A DNA stretch of 14,903 nucleotides from Candidatus Atribacteria bacterium 1244-E10-H5-B2 (GTDB lineage: Bacteria > Atribacterota > JS1 > SB-45 > 34-128): assembly GCA_003575245.1 (NCBI GenBank), contig NMQN01000374.1, positions 1 through 14,903 on the forward strand, given 5' to 3'. The translations under genes were made by a program, and so were the position numbers. How positions within the stretch are numbered: the stretch's first letter is position 1; every line of letters starts with the position of its first letter. This document shows, piece after piece, positions 8,244-13,987 of this stretch. A model generated the notes under the pieces. That model worked only from the letters and a program-made list of their open reading frames with translations, ran no database searches and was not told the origin of the DNA.

Positions 8244-8652
8244 AATTTCTCGTGCACAAATTATTTATGGAGAGATTATTTATTGGTTTTCTATCATAGC
8301 AACGATAATCTGCACGATAGGATCGGTAATAGTTATATCTTTTCCAAATAACAATGTTATGAATCCACACTATCTTTTTTCTGCTATTTGGAGGGGCGAG
8401 GACGCTGAAGCTGTATGGCAGGTAGTAGGGGGAGGATTTCCAGGAGGACATTTCTGGTTGCACAATTTGACCACCGGTGATGGATTTACCCAGCTTGGAT
8501 TGGTGATAGGTTGTGCTTGTGCTTTTCTGGCATTAGTAGGAGCAGCTATAGCATATATCCAGGAGAAACCTAAAGCTTATGGATGGGCATTGCTCTCATT
8601 ATGGGTTGCTTCATTAGTTATATTGTCTATGCTGGGCATGTATCAGGTTTAA
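8230..8652 (+). CDS. Small three-helix membrane protein coupled to TauE (DUF1634-like)
   Basis: A 140-residue membrane protein with three hydrophobic segments (about residues 12-37, 85-107 and 112-135 from this start). The outer loop of some 45 residues is rich in Gly, Trp and Phe (VVGGGFPGGHFW). The layout of one helix, a long loop, two closely spaced helices and a short charged turn (QEKPKAYG) resembles DUF1634 proteins, which are often found next to TauE/SafE genes. I offer that as a likeness, not a firm assignment. The frame also opens at a GTG at 8215, but that lies within the ribosome-binding site (AGAGGTGGAGGGA, 8211-8223); the ATG at 8230 is six bases beyond it. The gene starts inside the end of the exporter gene, so the two proteins are probably made together and may form a complex. 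Confidence 0.85.
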   Translation: MERPKISRAQIIYGEIIYWFSIIATIICTIGSVIVISFPNNNVMNPHYLFSAIWRGEDAEAVWQVVGGGFPGGHFWLHNLTTGDGFTQLGLVIGCACAFLALVGAAIAYIQEKPKAYGWALLSLWVASLVILSMLGMYQV

Positions 8653-8921
8653 AATAATCTTAATATTAAATATATAATTAGCTATCCAGAAAAGGTTGGT
8701 AGATCCTGAACTAAAAAAAGCGTTTTGTCAGATAAAGAGGCTGATTAGAAAGGAAAGGGGGAAAAGAAGGAGCAAAGCGATCTGTTTATTTTGGGAACTC
8801 GGAGACCTGGGTAATTTTTTTTGTCCTTTTTCTCATTTAACACAAAGGGCGTTCTGTTAAATATCAATAACCTTTAAATATAAGGGTTTTGGTGGGCTCA
8901 AAAGAGAATAATCTCTAATTC
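8653..8921 (+). other. Non-coding stretch after the exporter operon
   Basis: No convincing gene, tRNA or strong GC-rich terminator is seen here. It contains long purine runs (around 8745-8775), a T-rich run at 8816-8830, and one small hairpin at 8903-8916 (AGAGA, four-base loop, TCTCT). It separates the sulfatase-linked cluster from the recombinase promoter. Confidence 0.5.
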
Positions 8922-8950
8922 TTGATATTTTACTTTACTTACGATACAAT
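8922..8950 (+). promoter_or_regulatory. Sigma-A-type promoter upstream of the recombinase
   Basis: A -35 box TTGATA at 8922-8927 and a -10 box TACAAT at 8945-8950 are separated by exactly 17 bases; each matches the consensus at five of six positions. Transcription would begin near 8957, giving a leader of about 155 bases before the recombinase start at 9112. The boxes overlap one arm and the loop of the inverted repeat at 8925-8970, so binding of a protein to that repeat would block or modulate this promoter. Confidence 0.6.
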
Positions 8951-8970
8951 ACATTCAAAAAGTAAAATAT
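8925..8970. repeat. 12-bp inverted repeat straddling the recombinase promoter
   Basis: ATATTTTACTTT at 8925-8936 is the exact reverse complement of AAAGTAAAATAT at 8959-8970. The left arm covers the end of the -35 box, the -10 box is in the 22-base spacer, and the right arm falls at the expected transcription start. This is a typical operator or recombinase-arm geometry. The sequence is AT-rich, so a modest chance contribution cannot be excluded. Confidence 0.55.
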
Positions 8971-8999
8971 GAGCGGGTATTGAAAATCAAAAAGTAAAA
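8955..8999 (+). repeat. 13-bp direct repeat upstream of the recombinase
   Basis: TCAAAAAGTAAAA occurs at 8955-8967 and again at 8987-8999, start to start 32 bases (about three helical turns). The first copy contains most of the right arm of the inverted repeat, so the AAGTAAAA core is present three times in 75 bases, once inverted. It is a candidate array of protein-binding sites, possibly for the adjacent recombinase or its regulator. Confidence 0.5.
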
Positions 9000-9071
9000 A
9001 TCAATAAAAGCGTTAAAAAACAAGGATTGCAGAGCTTTTTTAGGGACTTTTCGGGGTCTTTTAAAAAAAGA

Positions 9072-9094
9072 GTTAAATACGATGTGTTAAATAC
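9072..9094 (+). repeat. Tandem 9-bp repeat GTTAAATAC before the recombinase start
   Basis: GTTAAATAC is present at 9072-9080 and 9086-9094, 14 bases apart, immediately upstream of the ribosome-binding site (AAAGGAG, 9097-9103). It is short and its role is unknown. It could be a recombinase or operator contact, or chance in AT-rich DNA. Confidence 0.35.
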
Positions 9095-9111
9095 CCAAAG
9101 GAGTGTTAGAG

Positions 9112-9690
9112 ATGAGGATCGTCGAACCGATCCGGGACCTGAACCGGATACAAAGAATCAAGGGAAACTTGAAGAGGAAGAAGAATCCCCGGGATCTCCT
9201 CTTATTTACTGCCGGGATTAATCTGGGCTTGAGAATCTCGGACTTGCTGAGATTAAAGGTCGAAGACGTCAAGGATCGCAAAGGGGATATCCGGGACTTT
9301 ATCTATATCACCGAGCAGAAGACCAAAAAGCAGAGGAAGATCGCTTTGAACGAGGGGGTCAGAGAGGCCTTGCAGATTTATTTTGATAAGAGCGGGGTCT
9401 ATGACCTGGACCAGTATCTATTTTTAAATGAGAAATCCAGAGAGAACAAACCCTTAACCCGGGTGAGGGCCTGGCAGTTAATCAATGAATGGTGCCGGGA
9501 AGTAGGGATTAAGGAGAGGATGGGGACCCACACCTTGAGAAAGACCTTAGGCTATCAGATGAGAAAAAAGGGGATTGCTATCGAGATAATTCAGGCTATC
9601 CTAGGCCATTCTAGTGCTAAGGTTACCTCTCGCTATATCGGAATATCTGATGATGAGCTGGAGGAGGTCTCTAAGGGTTTTATTCTGTAA
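9112..9690 (+). CDS. Tyrosine recombinase/integrase, catalytic domain only
   Basis: DNA breaking-rejoining enzyme of the XerC/phage-integrase class, cutting and rejoining DNA through a tyrosine. Counted from this start, the catalytic set is R41 (GLRISDLL), K70 in the beta-hairpin (EQKTKK), H140-x2-R143 (THTLRKT), H166 (LGHSS) and the nucleophile Y175 (SRYIG), so the active site is complete. At 192 residues it lacks the N-terminal core-binding domain that most integrases (about 300 residues) use to clamp DNA; short integrases of this kind exist in low-GC anaerobes. A GTG at 9103 also opens the frame but lies at the ribosome-binding site (AAAGGAG, 9097-9103); the ATG at 9112 is well spaced. Codons are richer in G and C (GAG, CTG, CGG, GAC) than in the genes on either side, which suggests a separate origin. 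Confidence 0.92.
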   Translation: MRIVEPIRDLNRIQRIKGNLKRKKNPRDLLLFTAGINLGLRISDLLRLKVEDVKDRKGDIRDFIYITEQKTKKQRKIALNEGVREALQIYFDKSGVYDLDQYLFLNEKSRENKPLTRVRAWQLINEWCREVGIKERMGTHTLRKTLGYQMRKKGIAIEIIQAILGHSSAKVTSRYIGISDDELEEVSKGFIL

Positions 9691-9735
9691 AATTTGTTTG
9701 GTTTTAATTTAATTATGAAAAAGAGGTGAAAAATT

Positions 9736-10716
9736 ATGAAAAAGATTTTCTATTTAATTTTAATCTTCGTAATTGTTAATTTTTGTGTCTTCTCAATTTC
9801 TTTAGCCGATGGTGGTTTATTTACCCCCCTAGAAAGAGATATATATGAACCAAATCAATTGGCTATGATTGTATTTGATGATATGGTGGAAAAGATAATT
9901 TTTCAGGTAGACTATGAAGGAGATGCAGAGGATTTTGCCTGGGTTATACCGGTGCCCGGTTATCCCAAATTATTCCCAGTTGAAGATGAGATATTCTATG
10001 AATTACATGAATTGACTAAACCTGTCCCTCCTTGGGGTTTTGGTTGTGGGTGGGGAATGCTGCCTACTGCTCCAGGAGATGAGGGAGTACATATCTGGGA
10101 AGAGAACCAGGTAGGAATTTATCATACTACTACCTTATCGGCATCTGATCCCAATAGTTTGGTAGAATGGTTGAATGATAATGGTTATGCCTTCCCCATA
10201 GAAGGCCAAGAGATATTGGATTATTATGTGCAAAAACAGTGGTTTTTTGTAGCTATGAAAATTCAATCTGATGAAATGGTGAATAATTCCGAGTATTATA
10301 CCGGCGCTATTCAACCCATAGGGATAATGTTCTTTTCCGATGAAATGATTTATCCTTTAAAAATTAGTGCTTTAAGTGCGCCTTTATGGGGTACTGAAGT
10401 ATTGATCTATACTTTTTCAGATGATAGAGTTGCCTTTCCTGGAGCAAAAGAAGAATATAATAAAATTGTCACTCCGGATGAATTGAAGGAATATCCCATC
10501 TTACGGGGTCTAATAGATGAGACTTTTGTGTTAACAAAGCTTAGAAAGACTTTCACTGGCGAGGAAATGGAAGATGATTTAGTATTAGTTCCAGTCCCTA
10601 AATATGTAGCTTTGGGAAATATCATAGATTTAAATTCCCCTGTAGGGCAGTTCATTTTAATAATGGGAATTTTTGTCTTCTTATTAAAGATAAAAAATAG
10701 AGTATTAAAATCTTAA
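9736..10716 (+). CDS. Exported DUF2330-type protein with C-terminal membrane anchor
   Basis: A 326-residue protein with a signal peptide (residues 1 to about 24, cut near SLA-DG) and a hydrophobic C-terminal segment at about 306-319 followed by basic residues. This predicts an extracytoplasmic domain anchored at its C-terminus. The early part has the features I associate with DUF2330: VDYEGDAEDFAWVIPVPGYP at about 53-72 and a following FYELHELTKP. Aromatic and Gly-rich patches (WGFGCGWG near 100) suggest a beta-rich fold. Function is unknown. The ribosome-binding site AAGAGGTG at 9722-9729 is six bases from the ATG. It lies 45 bases after the recombinase but differs from it in codon use, so it is probably resident rather than recombinase cargo. 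Confidence 0.8.
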   Translation: MKKIFYLILIFVIVNFCVFSISLADGGLFTPLERDIYEPNQLAMIVFDDMVEKIIFQVDYEGDAEDFAWVIPVPGYPKLFPVEDEIFYELHELTKPVPPWGFGCGWGMLPTAPGDEGVHIWEENQVGIYHTTTLSASDPNSLVEWLNDNGYAFPIEGQEILDYYVQKQWFFVAMKIQSDEMVNNSEYYTGAIQPIGIMFFSDEMIYPLKISALSAPLWGTEVLIYTFSDDRVAFPGAKEEYNKIVTPDELKEYPILRGLIDETFVLTKLRKTFTGEEMEDDLVLVPVPKYVALGNIIDLNSPVGQFILIMGIFVFLLKIKNRVLKS

Positions 10717-10718
10717 CC

Positions 10719-10743
10719 CTGTCAAGAGATAGTCCTTTGACAG
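10719..10743 (+). promoter_or_regulatory. Small hairpin just after the DUF2330 gene
   Basis: CTGTCAA at 10719-10725 pairs with TTGACAG at 10737-10743 around an 11-base loop, three bases after the stop codon. No U-run follows, so it is at best a weak terminator or an mRNA end stabiliser. Confidence 0.35.
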
Positions 10744-10930
10744 ATATTAACAGATAGGAAATTCAGAATGGTTTAAGGAGAGATATTAAGGCATGCTTTT
10801 TAAAGATAGACTTTATTGAGTAACAGTAATATTGAGATAAGGAGTTAAAACGCTTTGAAAAAAGGATTTATTGATTAATACTAAATTATGGAGTAAAGAT
10901 ATTATATTTTGTTTTTAGGGGGCTGACAAG
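10744..10930 (+). other. Non-coding stretch before the unknown 10931 gene
   Basis: AT-rich DNA with several purine runs that resemble ribosome-binding sites (for example AAGGAG near 10775 and 10839). These are followed only by frames of seven or eight codons. I see no supported gene, RNA or strong promoter. Confidence 0.4.
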
Positions 10931-11542
10931 ATAAATATTCCAAGTCAGGAAGAATTTATAAAGGGAATAAAAGAATTTGAAAAACGAGAGTTGAGAGATG
11001 CTATATATAAGGTATCTTCGTTATTTATCTCCTATTTTTGGGGAGAGCCTTATAATGTGGCCATTGGAGTAGGAGCGTTGCTGTTAACTTGGAACCGAGC
11101 GTTTTATAGATTTGGGAGTTTCGATTTTGATAAATTAGAAAATTGCATAGCCACTAATTTTGAAAAATTGAATAGTTTCAGAAACAGATATATAACTAGT
11201 CTGTCAAAGTCTGATGATAAAGATATAAGCTGTCTATTCAAAGAATTTCTAGAAGCTCTTCAGATTGATTCAGGAAAATATTCAGGAAGAAAAAGTCCAG
11301 TAGGGGTATCTAAAGCCTTACATCTTTTGGCCCCCAGTTTCTTTCCTATTTGGGATAATAGGATAGCAAGAGCTTACGGATATAATTATTATAAGAACCC
11401 CGAAGAGAAATATGTTTTATTTTGCAGAACCGTGAGAACTGTTACTAATGGAGTTAAAGACTATATTAATTACTCCGATAAAACGATTATTAAGTTACTT
11501 GATGAATATAATTACTCAAAATATACAGGGGGCTGGATTTAG
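10931..11542 (+). CDS. Protein of unknown function, probable non-canonical ATA start
   Basis: I do not recognise this protein. The section GRKSPVGVSKALHLLAP followed by SFFPIWDNRIARAYG looks like a conserved core, and the C-terminus (LLDEYNYSKYTGGWI) is compact and aromatic. It has no signal peptide and no clear membrane helix, so it is probably cytoplasmic. The first usual start codon is a TTG at 10991, which has no properly spaced ribosome-binding site. The frame stays open upstream to a TAG at 10916-10918, and the upstream codons read as plausible protein (IPSQEEF, then KGIKEFEKRE). A strong AGGGGG at 10917-10922 sits eight bases before an ATA at 10931. I therefore place the start at 10931 (about 203 residues); if only standard starts are allowed, use 10991-11542 (183 residues). 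An ATG-to-ATA change would explain the arrangement. Confidence 0.62.
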   Translation: MNIPSQEEFIKGIKEFEKRELRDAIYKVSSLFISYFWGEPYNVAIGVGALLLTWNRAFYRFGSFDFDKLENCIATNFEKLNSFRNRYITSLSKSDDKDISCLFKEFLEALQIDSGKYSGRKSPVGVSKALHLLAPSFFPIWDNRIARAYGYNYYKNPEEKYVLFCRTVRTVTNGVKDYINYSDKTIIKLLDEYNYSKYTGGWI

Positions 11543-11554
11543 GAATATCTGTTT

Positions 11555-11572
11555 TTAAGCAACATTGCTTAA
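11555..11572. repeat. Perfect 8-bp palindromic site
   Basis: TTAAGCAA (11555-11562), two bases, then TTGCTTAA (11565-11572). It lies 12 bases after the stop of the unknown gene and upstream of the nuclease gene. The T-run precedes rather than follows it on the + strand, so it is not a terminator for the gene before it. An operator-like dyad is the simplest reading. Confidence 0.45.
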
Positions 11573-11695
11573 GAGGTAATTTACAATGGAAGATAGTTAT
11601 TTCAGCAAGCGGGCCTCTAAAATTTAGTGATGCAAGCGCTTCTGAGCAAGATTTTAGGGTATCTTAAAAAATTTTAAAAAAGAGGTGAAGAATCT

Positions 11696-12508
11696 TTGGT
11701 GAGAAAGACGGTAATAAAAGGGACAGTTATTATATTAGTTATTAGTTTAGCTTTCATCTTTTCTCCTAACGCTCTTGCTGAAACAGAGGTTTATTTTTCT
11801 CTTTATGATGACCCAGAAGCAGTAATTATTAAGAACATAGATGGAGCAGAAGAATTTATAAATATTGCTATGTATACCTTTACCGATGTAGAGATAGCCC
11901 AGGCAATCCTTGAGGCCAGAGATAGGGGAATAGATATTAAAATATTATTAGACCGTTCGCAGGTTAAAGCTAAATATAGCAGGTCCCGCTATTTTGTCAA
12001 GAACGGCATAGAGGTAAGAATAAGCTCAAACAATTATATCATGCACAATAAGTTTGCAGTAATAGACAACGAGATAGTAATTACCGGATCCTATAACTGG
12101 ACTGCCTCTGCGGGGGAAAGAAATGACGAAAATTTATTAGTAATAGATGACAACTATATTGTGGAAAGATATCAAGATCAGTTTAATAATCTATGGGATA
12201 ATAAATATAGCCTGGAAAGATACCAGGAATTAATTAATGAGACCAGTATAAGTTCTTTTCCAGCTCCGGAGACTACTGAGGAAGTCCCTGCACCATCAGG
12301 CAATAAGATTATAAATATCAATACTGCCTCCTTAGAAGAATTGGATCAGCTTTGGGGAGTAGGCAAGAAAACTGCGCAAAATATAATTGACTACCGGGAA
12401 GGCCACGGGGGATTTAAAGCACCGGAAGATATTAAGCTGGTAGATGGTATAGACGATAAAAAATGGAATAAATGGGAAGAAGAAGGTTGGATTATAAAGA
12501 TAAAATAA
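11696..12508 (+). CDS. Exported phospholipase D-type nuclease fused to a ComEA-like helix-hairpin-helix domain
   Basis: A 270-residue two-domain protein. Residues 1 to about 28 form a signal peptide ending NALA, so it acts outside the cytoplasm. Residues 30-170 form a phospholipase D superfamily domain with one HKD motif, H117-x-K119-x4-D124 (MHNKFAVID), followed by GSYNWT. Single-HKD proteins of this size are usually endonucleases (Nuc type) acting as dimers. A Pro/Glu-rich linker (188-202) leads to residues 204-258, a helix-hairpin-helix domain with [26 protein letters not shown] and FKAPEDI, as in the DNA-binding domain of the competence protein ComEA. The joined domains suggest a secreted nuclease that holds DNA while cutting it, for nutrient DNA use or DNA uptake. 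The start is a TTG at 11696 with AGAGGTG eight bases upstream; a GTG follows directly at 11699. The channel gene begins 17 bases after its stop. Confidence 0.9.
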   Translation: MVRKTVIKGTVIILVISLAFIFSPNALAETEVYFSLYDDPEAVIIKNIDGAEEFINIAMYTFTDVEIAQAILEARDRGIDIKILLDRSQVKAKYSRSRYFVKNGIEVRISSNNYIMHNKFAVIDNEIVITGSYNWTASAGERNDENLLVIDDNYIVERYQDQFNNLWDNKYSLERYQELINETSISSFPAPETTEEVPAPSGNKIININTASLEELDQLWGVGKKTAQNIIDYREGHGGFKAPEDIKLVDGIDDKKWNKWEEEGWIIKIK

Positions 12509-12525
12509 AAATAAAGTAATGGGAT

Positions 12526-13395
12526 ATGAAGAAACAAATATTTGAAATTCTGGAAGCTAAATCAACTATCGGAAAGATATTCAATATACTCCTAATGGTC
12601 TTAATTTCACTTAACGTAATCGCTGTCATTTTAGAGACCGTAGAAAGTATTTGTTTTAAATATAGTGTTTTGTTTGGGCGGTTTGAGATATTTTCGGTAA
12701 CAGTTTTTAGCATTGAGTATCTACTTAGGCTATGGACCTGCGTTTATCATAAAAAACATCAAAATCCTATCACAGGAAGAATAAAATTTATTTTAGGACC
12801 ACTGGCTCTCATAGATTTATTTGCCATTTTGCCTTTCTATTTACCGATGATTATCCCTTTAGATTTAAGATTTATAAGGATAATACGTATATTCCGCATC
12901 TTTCGCTTATTTAAGATGGGCAGGTATTCCACTTCTCTAAAAACACTTAATAATGTACTGATAGAAAAAAAAGAGCAGTTACTCCTGGTCATCTTCGTAA
13001 TATTGATATTATTAATTATTGTCTCGAGTGTGATGTATCTTGTAGAAAAAGAAGCTCAACCTGAGGTCTTTTCCAGCATTCCTGCGACGATGTGGTGGGC
13101 GGTGATAACTCTGACTACTGTTGGTTATGGAGACATTTATCCCATTACCCCATTAGGAAAATTTTTAGGAGCGATAATAGCATTTTTAGGAATTGGGATG
13201 TTTGCTATTCCGGCCGGGATACTTAGCTCGGGCCTAGTTGAAGCAATTCAAGGAAAAAATAGAATTTCCTCAAAGGCTAAAAGACTGTCCAAGAATGAAA
13301 TAGAGGAATTATTGAAGGATAAACAGAATATTAAAGAATTAAAAGAAGCACTTAAAATCAAAATTAAAGAACTAGAGTCCTTAGAAAAAGAATAA
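12526..13395 (+). CDS. Voltage-gated potassium channel (Kv/KvAP type)
   Basis: Six-helix inner-membrane channel letting K+ through in response to voltage. The S4 voltage sensor carries six basic residues at every third position, R115, R118, R121, R124, R127 and K130. S1-S3 lie at about 17-40, 52-73 and 87-109, S5 at about 150-173, the pore helix at 184-196, the selectivity filter T197-T198-V199-G200-Y201-G202-D203, and S6 at 211-240. The GYGD filter marks potassium selectivity. The tail (about 250-289) is highly charged with Lys/Glu/Leu periodicity, likely a coiled coil helping tetramer assembly. Length 289 is normal for prokaryotic Kv channels. It starts 17 bases after the nuclease gene, so the two are probably co-transcribed, although a functional link is not obvious. 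The structured element at 13541-13625 probably ends the transcript. Confidence 0.94.
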   Translation: MKKQIFEILEAKSTIGKIFNILLMVLISLNVIAVILETVESICFKYSVLFGRFEIFSVTVFSIEYLLRLWTCVYHKKHQNPITGRIKFILGPLALIDLFAILPFYLPMIIPLDLRFIRIIRIFRIFRLFKMGRYSTSLKTLNNVLIEKKEQLLLVIFVILILLIIVSSVMYLVEKEAQPEVFSSIPATMWWAVITLTTVGYGDIYPITPLGKFLGAIIAFLGIGMFAIPAGILSSGLVEAIQGKNRISSKAKRLSKNEIEELLKDKQNIKELKEALKIKIKELESLEKE

Positions 13396-13540
13396 AACAT
13401 TTTTTGGAGATCTAGCGCTTAACCTGTTAGAGTGGTGGTACTGGAATAAAGAAAATTTACTTAGAAGATAAAAAGAAATAAAGATCTTATCACCAAATAA
13501 TTTTTTTGGGAGTTATGCCATTATTTTAGCTTTGAAACAA

Positions 13541-13625
13541 AAAAGCGGGCCCTGGGGGCAACTAGCTTACATCTAGTTTATACTACCCTTCCGGTAGTAT
13601 ACCGATTCAGGACTTACCCGCTTTT
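13541..13625 (+). other. Compact multi-stem structured element (RNA, terminator or single-strand DNA fold)
   Basis: Four nested or adjacent helices account for most of 85 bases. The outer stem is AAAAGCGGG (13541-13549) with CCCGCTTTT (13617-13625). An inner stem is CCTG (13551-13554) with CAGG (13608-13611), extendable by G-U pairs. A 6-bp hairpin (13560-13565 with 13573-13578) has a seven-base loop. A perfect 9-bp hairpin (13579-13587 with 13593-13601) has a CTTCC loop. The two hairpins abut with no unpaired base, so they could stack end to end inside a junction. The short T-run at its right end allows a terminator role for the channel gene, but a simple terminator does not need internal hairpins. 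It sits directly upstream of the promoter of the MerR-ParA genes. I do not recognise it as a known RNA family. Confidence 0.65.
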
Positions 13626-13635
13626 CATATTATGC

Positions 13636-13664
13636 TTGACATGTTATTTTTTATGGGGTAAACT
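13636..13664 (+). promoter_or_regulatory. Sigma-A-type promoter for the MerR-ParA genes
   Basis: A perfect -35 box TTGACA (13636-13641), a 17-base spacer and a -10 box TAAACT (13659-13664, four of six). Start of transcription is expected near 13671, about 38 bases before the MerR-type start codon. It begins 11 bases after the structured element, so that element stays outside this transcript. Confidence 0.65.
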
Positions 13665-13708
13665 GTATAAAAATAAATTTATGTTCATAATTGTAGGTGA
13701 GACAAAAG

Positions 13709-13939
13709 ATGCAAACTTCAGACGTTTTAAAAAAAATAGATATTCCCAGACATAAACTGTATTACCTAGAACAAAAAGGCTACATTAAGCCTAAAAAAAT
13801 AACCAGAGGTGATCTGGAAATGAGAGAATATACAGATGAAGATTTTTACAAAATCCAGGCAATATGGAAATATTTAAAACGTGGTTTTAAGCATAAGACT
13901 GCCTATCAAAAGGCAGTGGAAACGCTAAACAATTCTTAA
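13709..13939 (+). CDS. Short MerR-type DNA-binding protein without effector domain
   Basis: A 76-residue protein that is little more than a MerR winged helix-turn-helix: TSDVLKKIDIPRHKLYYLEQKGYIKP is the helix-turn-helix and first wing, and MREYTDEDFYKIQAIWKYLKRG supplies the second wing and following helices. There is no dimerisation coiled coil or ligand domain beyond residue 76, so it resembles small MerR-like regulators and adaptors encoded beside ParA rather than metal or drug sensors. The GTG at 13697 belongs to the ribosome-binding site (TAGGTGA); the ATG at 13709 is eight bases past it. It lies 48 bases before the ParA gene and shares its promoter. Possible roles are repressor of this operon or DNA-binding adaptor in partition. 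Confidence 0.82.
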   Translation: MQTSDVLKKIDIPRHKLYYLEQKGYIKPKKITRGDLEMREYTDEDFYKIQAIWKYLKRGFKHKTAYQKAVETLNNS

Positions 13940-13987
13940 ACCAGTGCTTTATCTAAAATCTAAAAAAGGTTAAGATAAAATATAATC

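Noticed and set aside
9033..9070. Hairpin of T-run and A-run with a GAC/GTC core in the recombinase leader as an attenuator
   Set aside because: Pairing is nearly all A-T with mismatched run lengths and only a three-base core, so it is weak and expected by chance in this composition.
9027..9221. 64-codon + strand frame overlapping the recombinase start
   Set aside because: It overlaps the well-supported recombinase in another frame, has no good ribosome-binding site, and its translation is charged low-complexity sequence.
11586..11627. 13-codon frame with an AGAGG site nine bases upstream, in front of the nuclease gene
   Set aside because: It is too short to support without expression data, and there is no sign of a leader-peptide attenuator (no repeated codons, no competing hairpins followed by a T-run).
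13541..13625. tRNA gene or integron attC site
   Set aside because: A seven-base loop on a closed stem and a 7-9-bp outer stem recall a tRNA, but there is no D arm, no TTC-type T loop and no CCA end. The conserved attC end boxes (RYYYAAC and GTTRRRY) are also absent.
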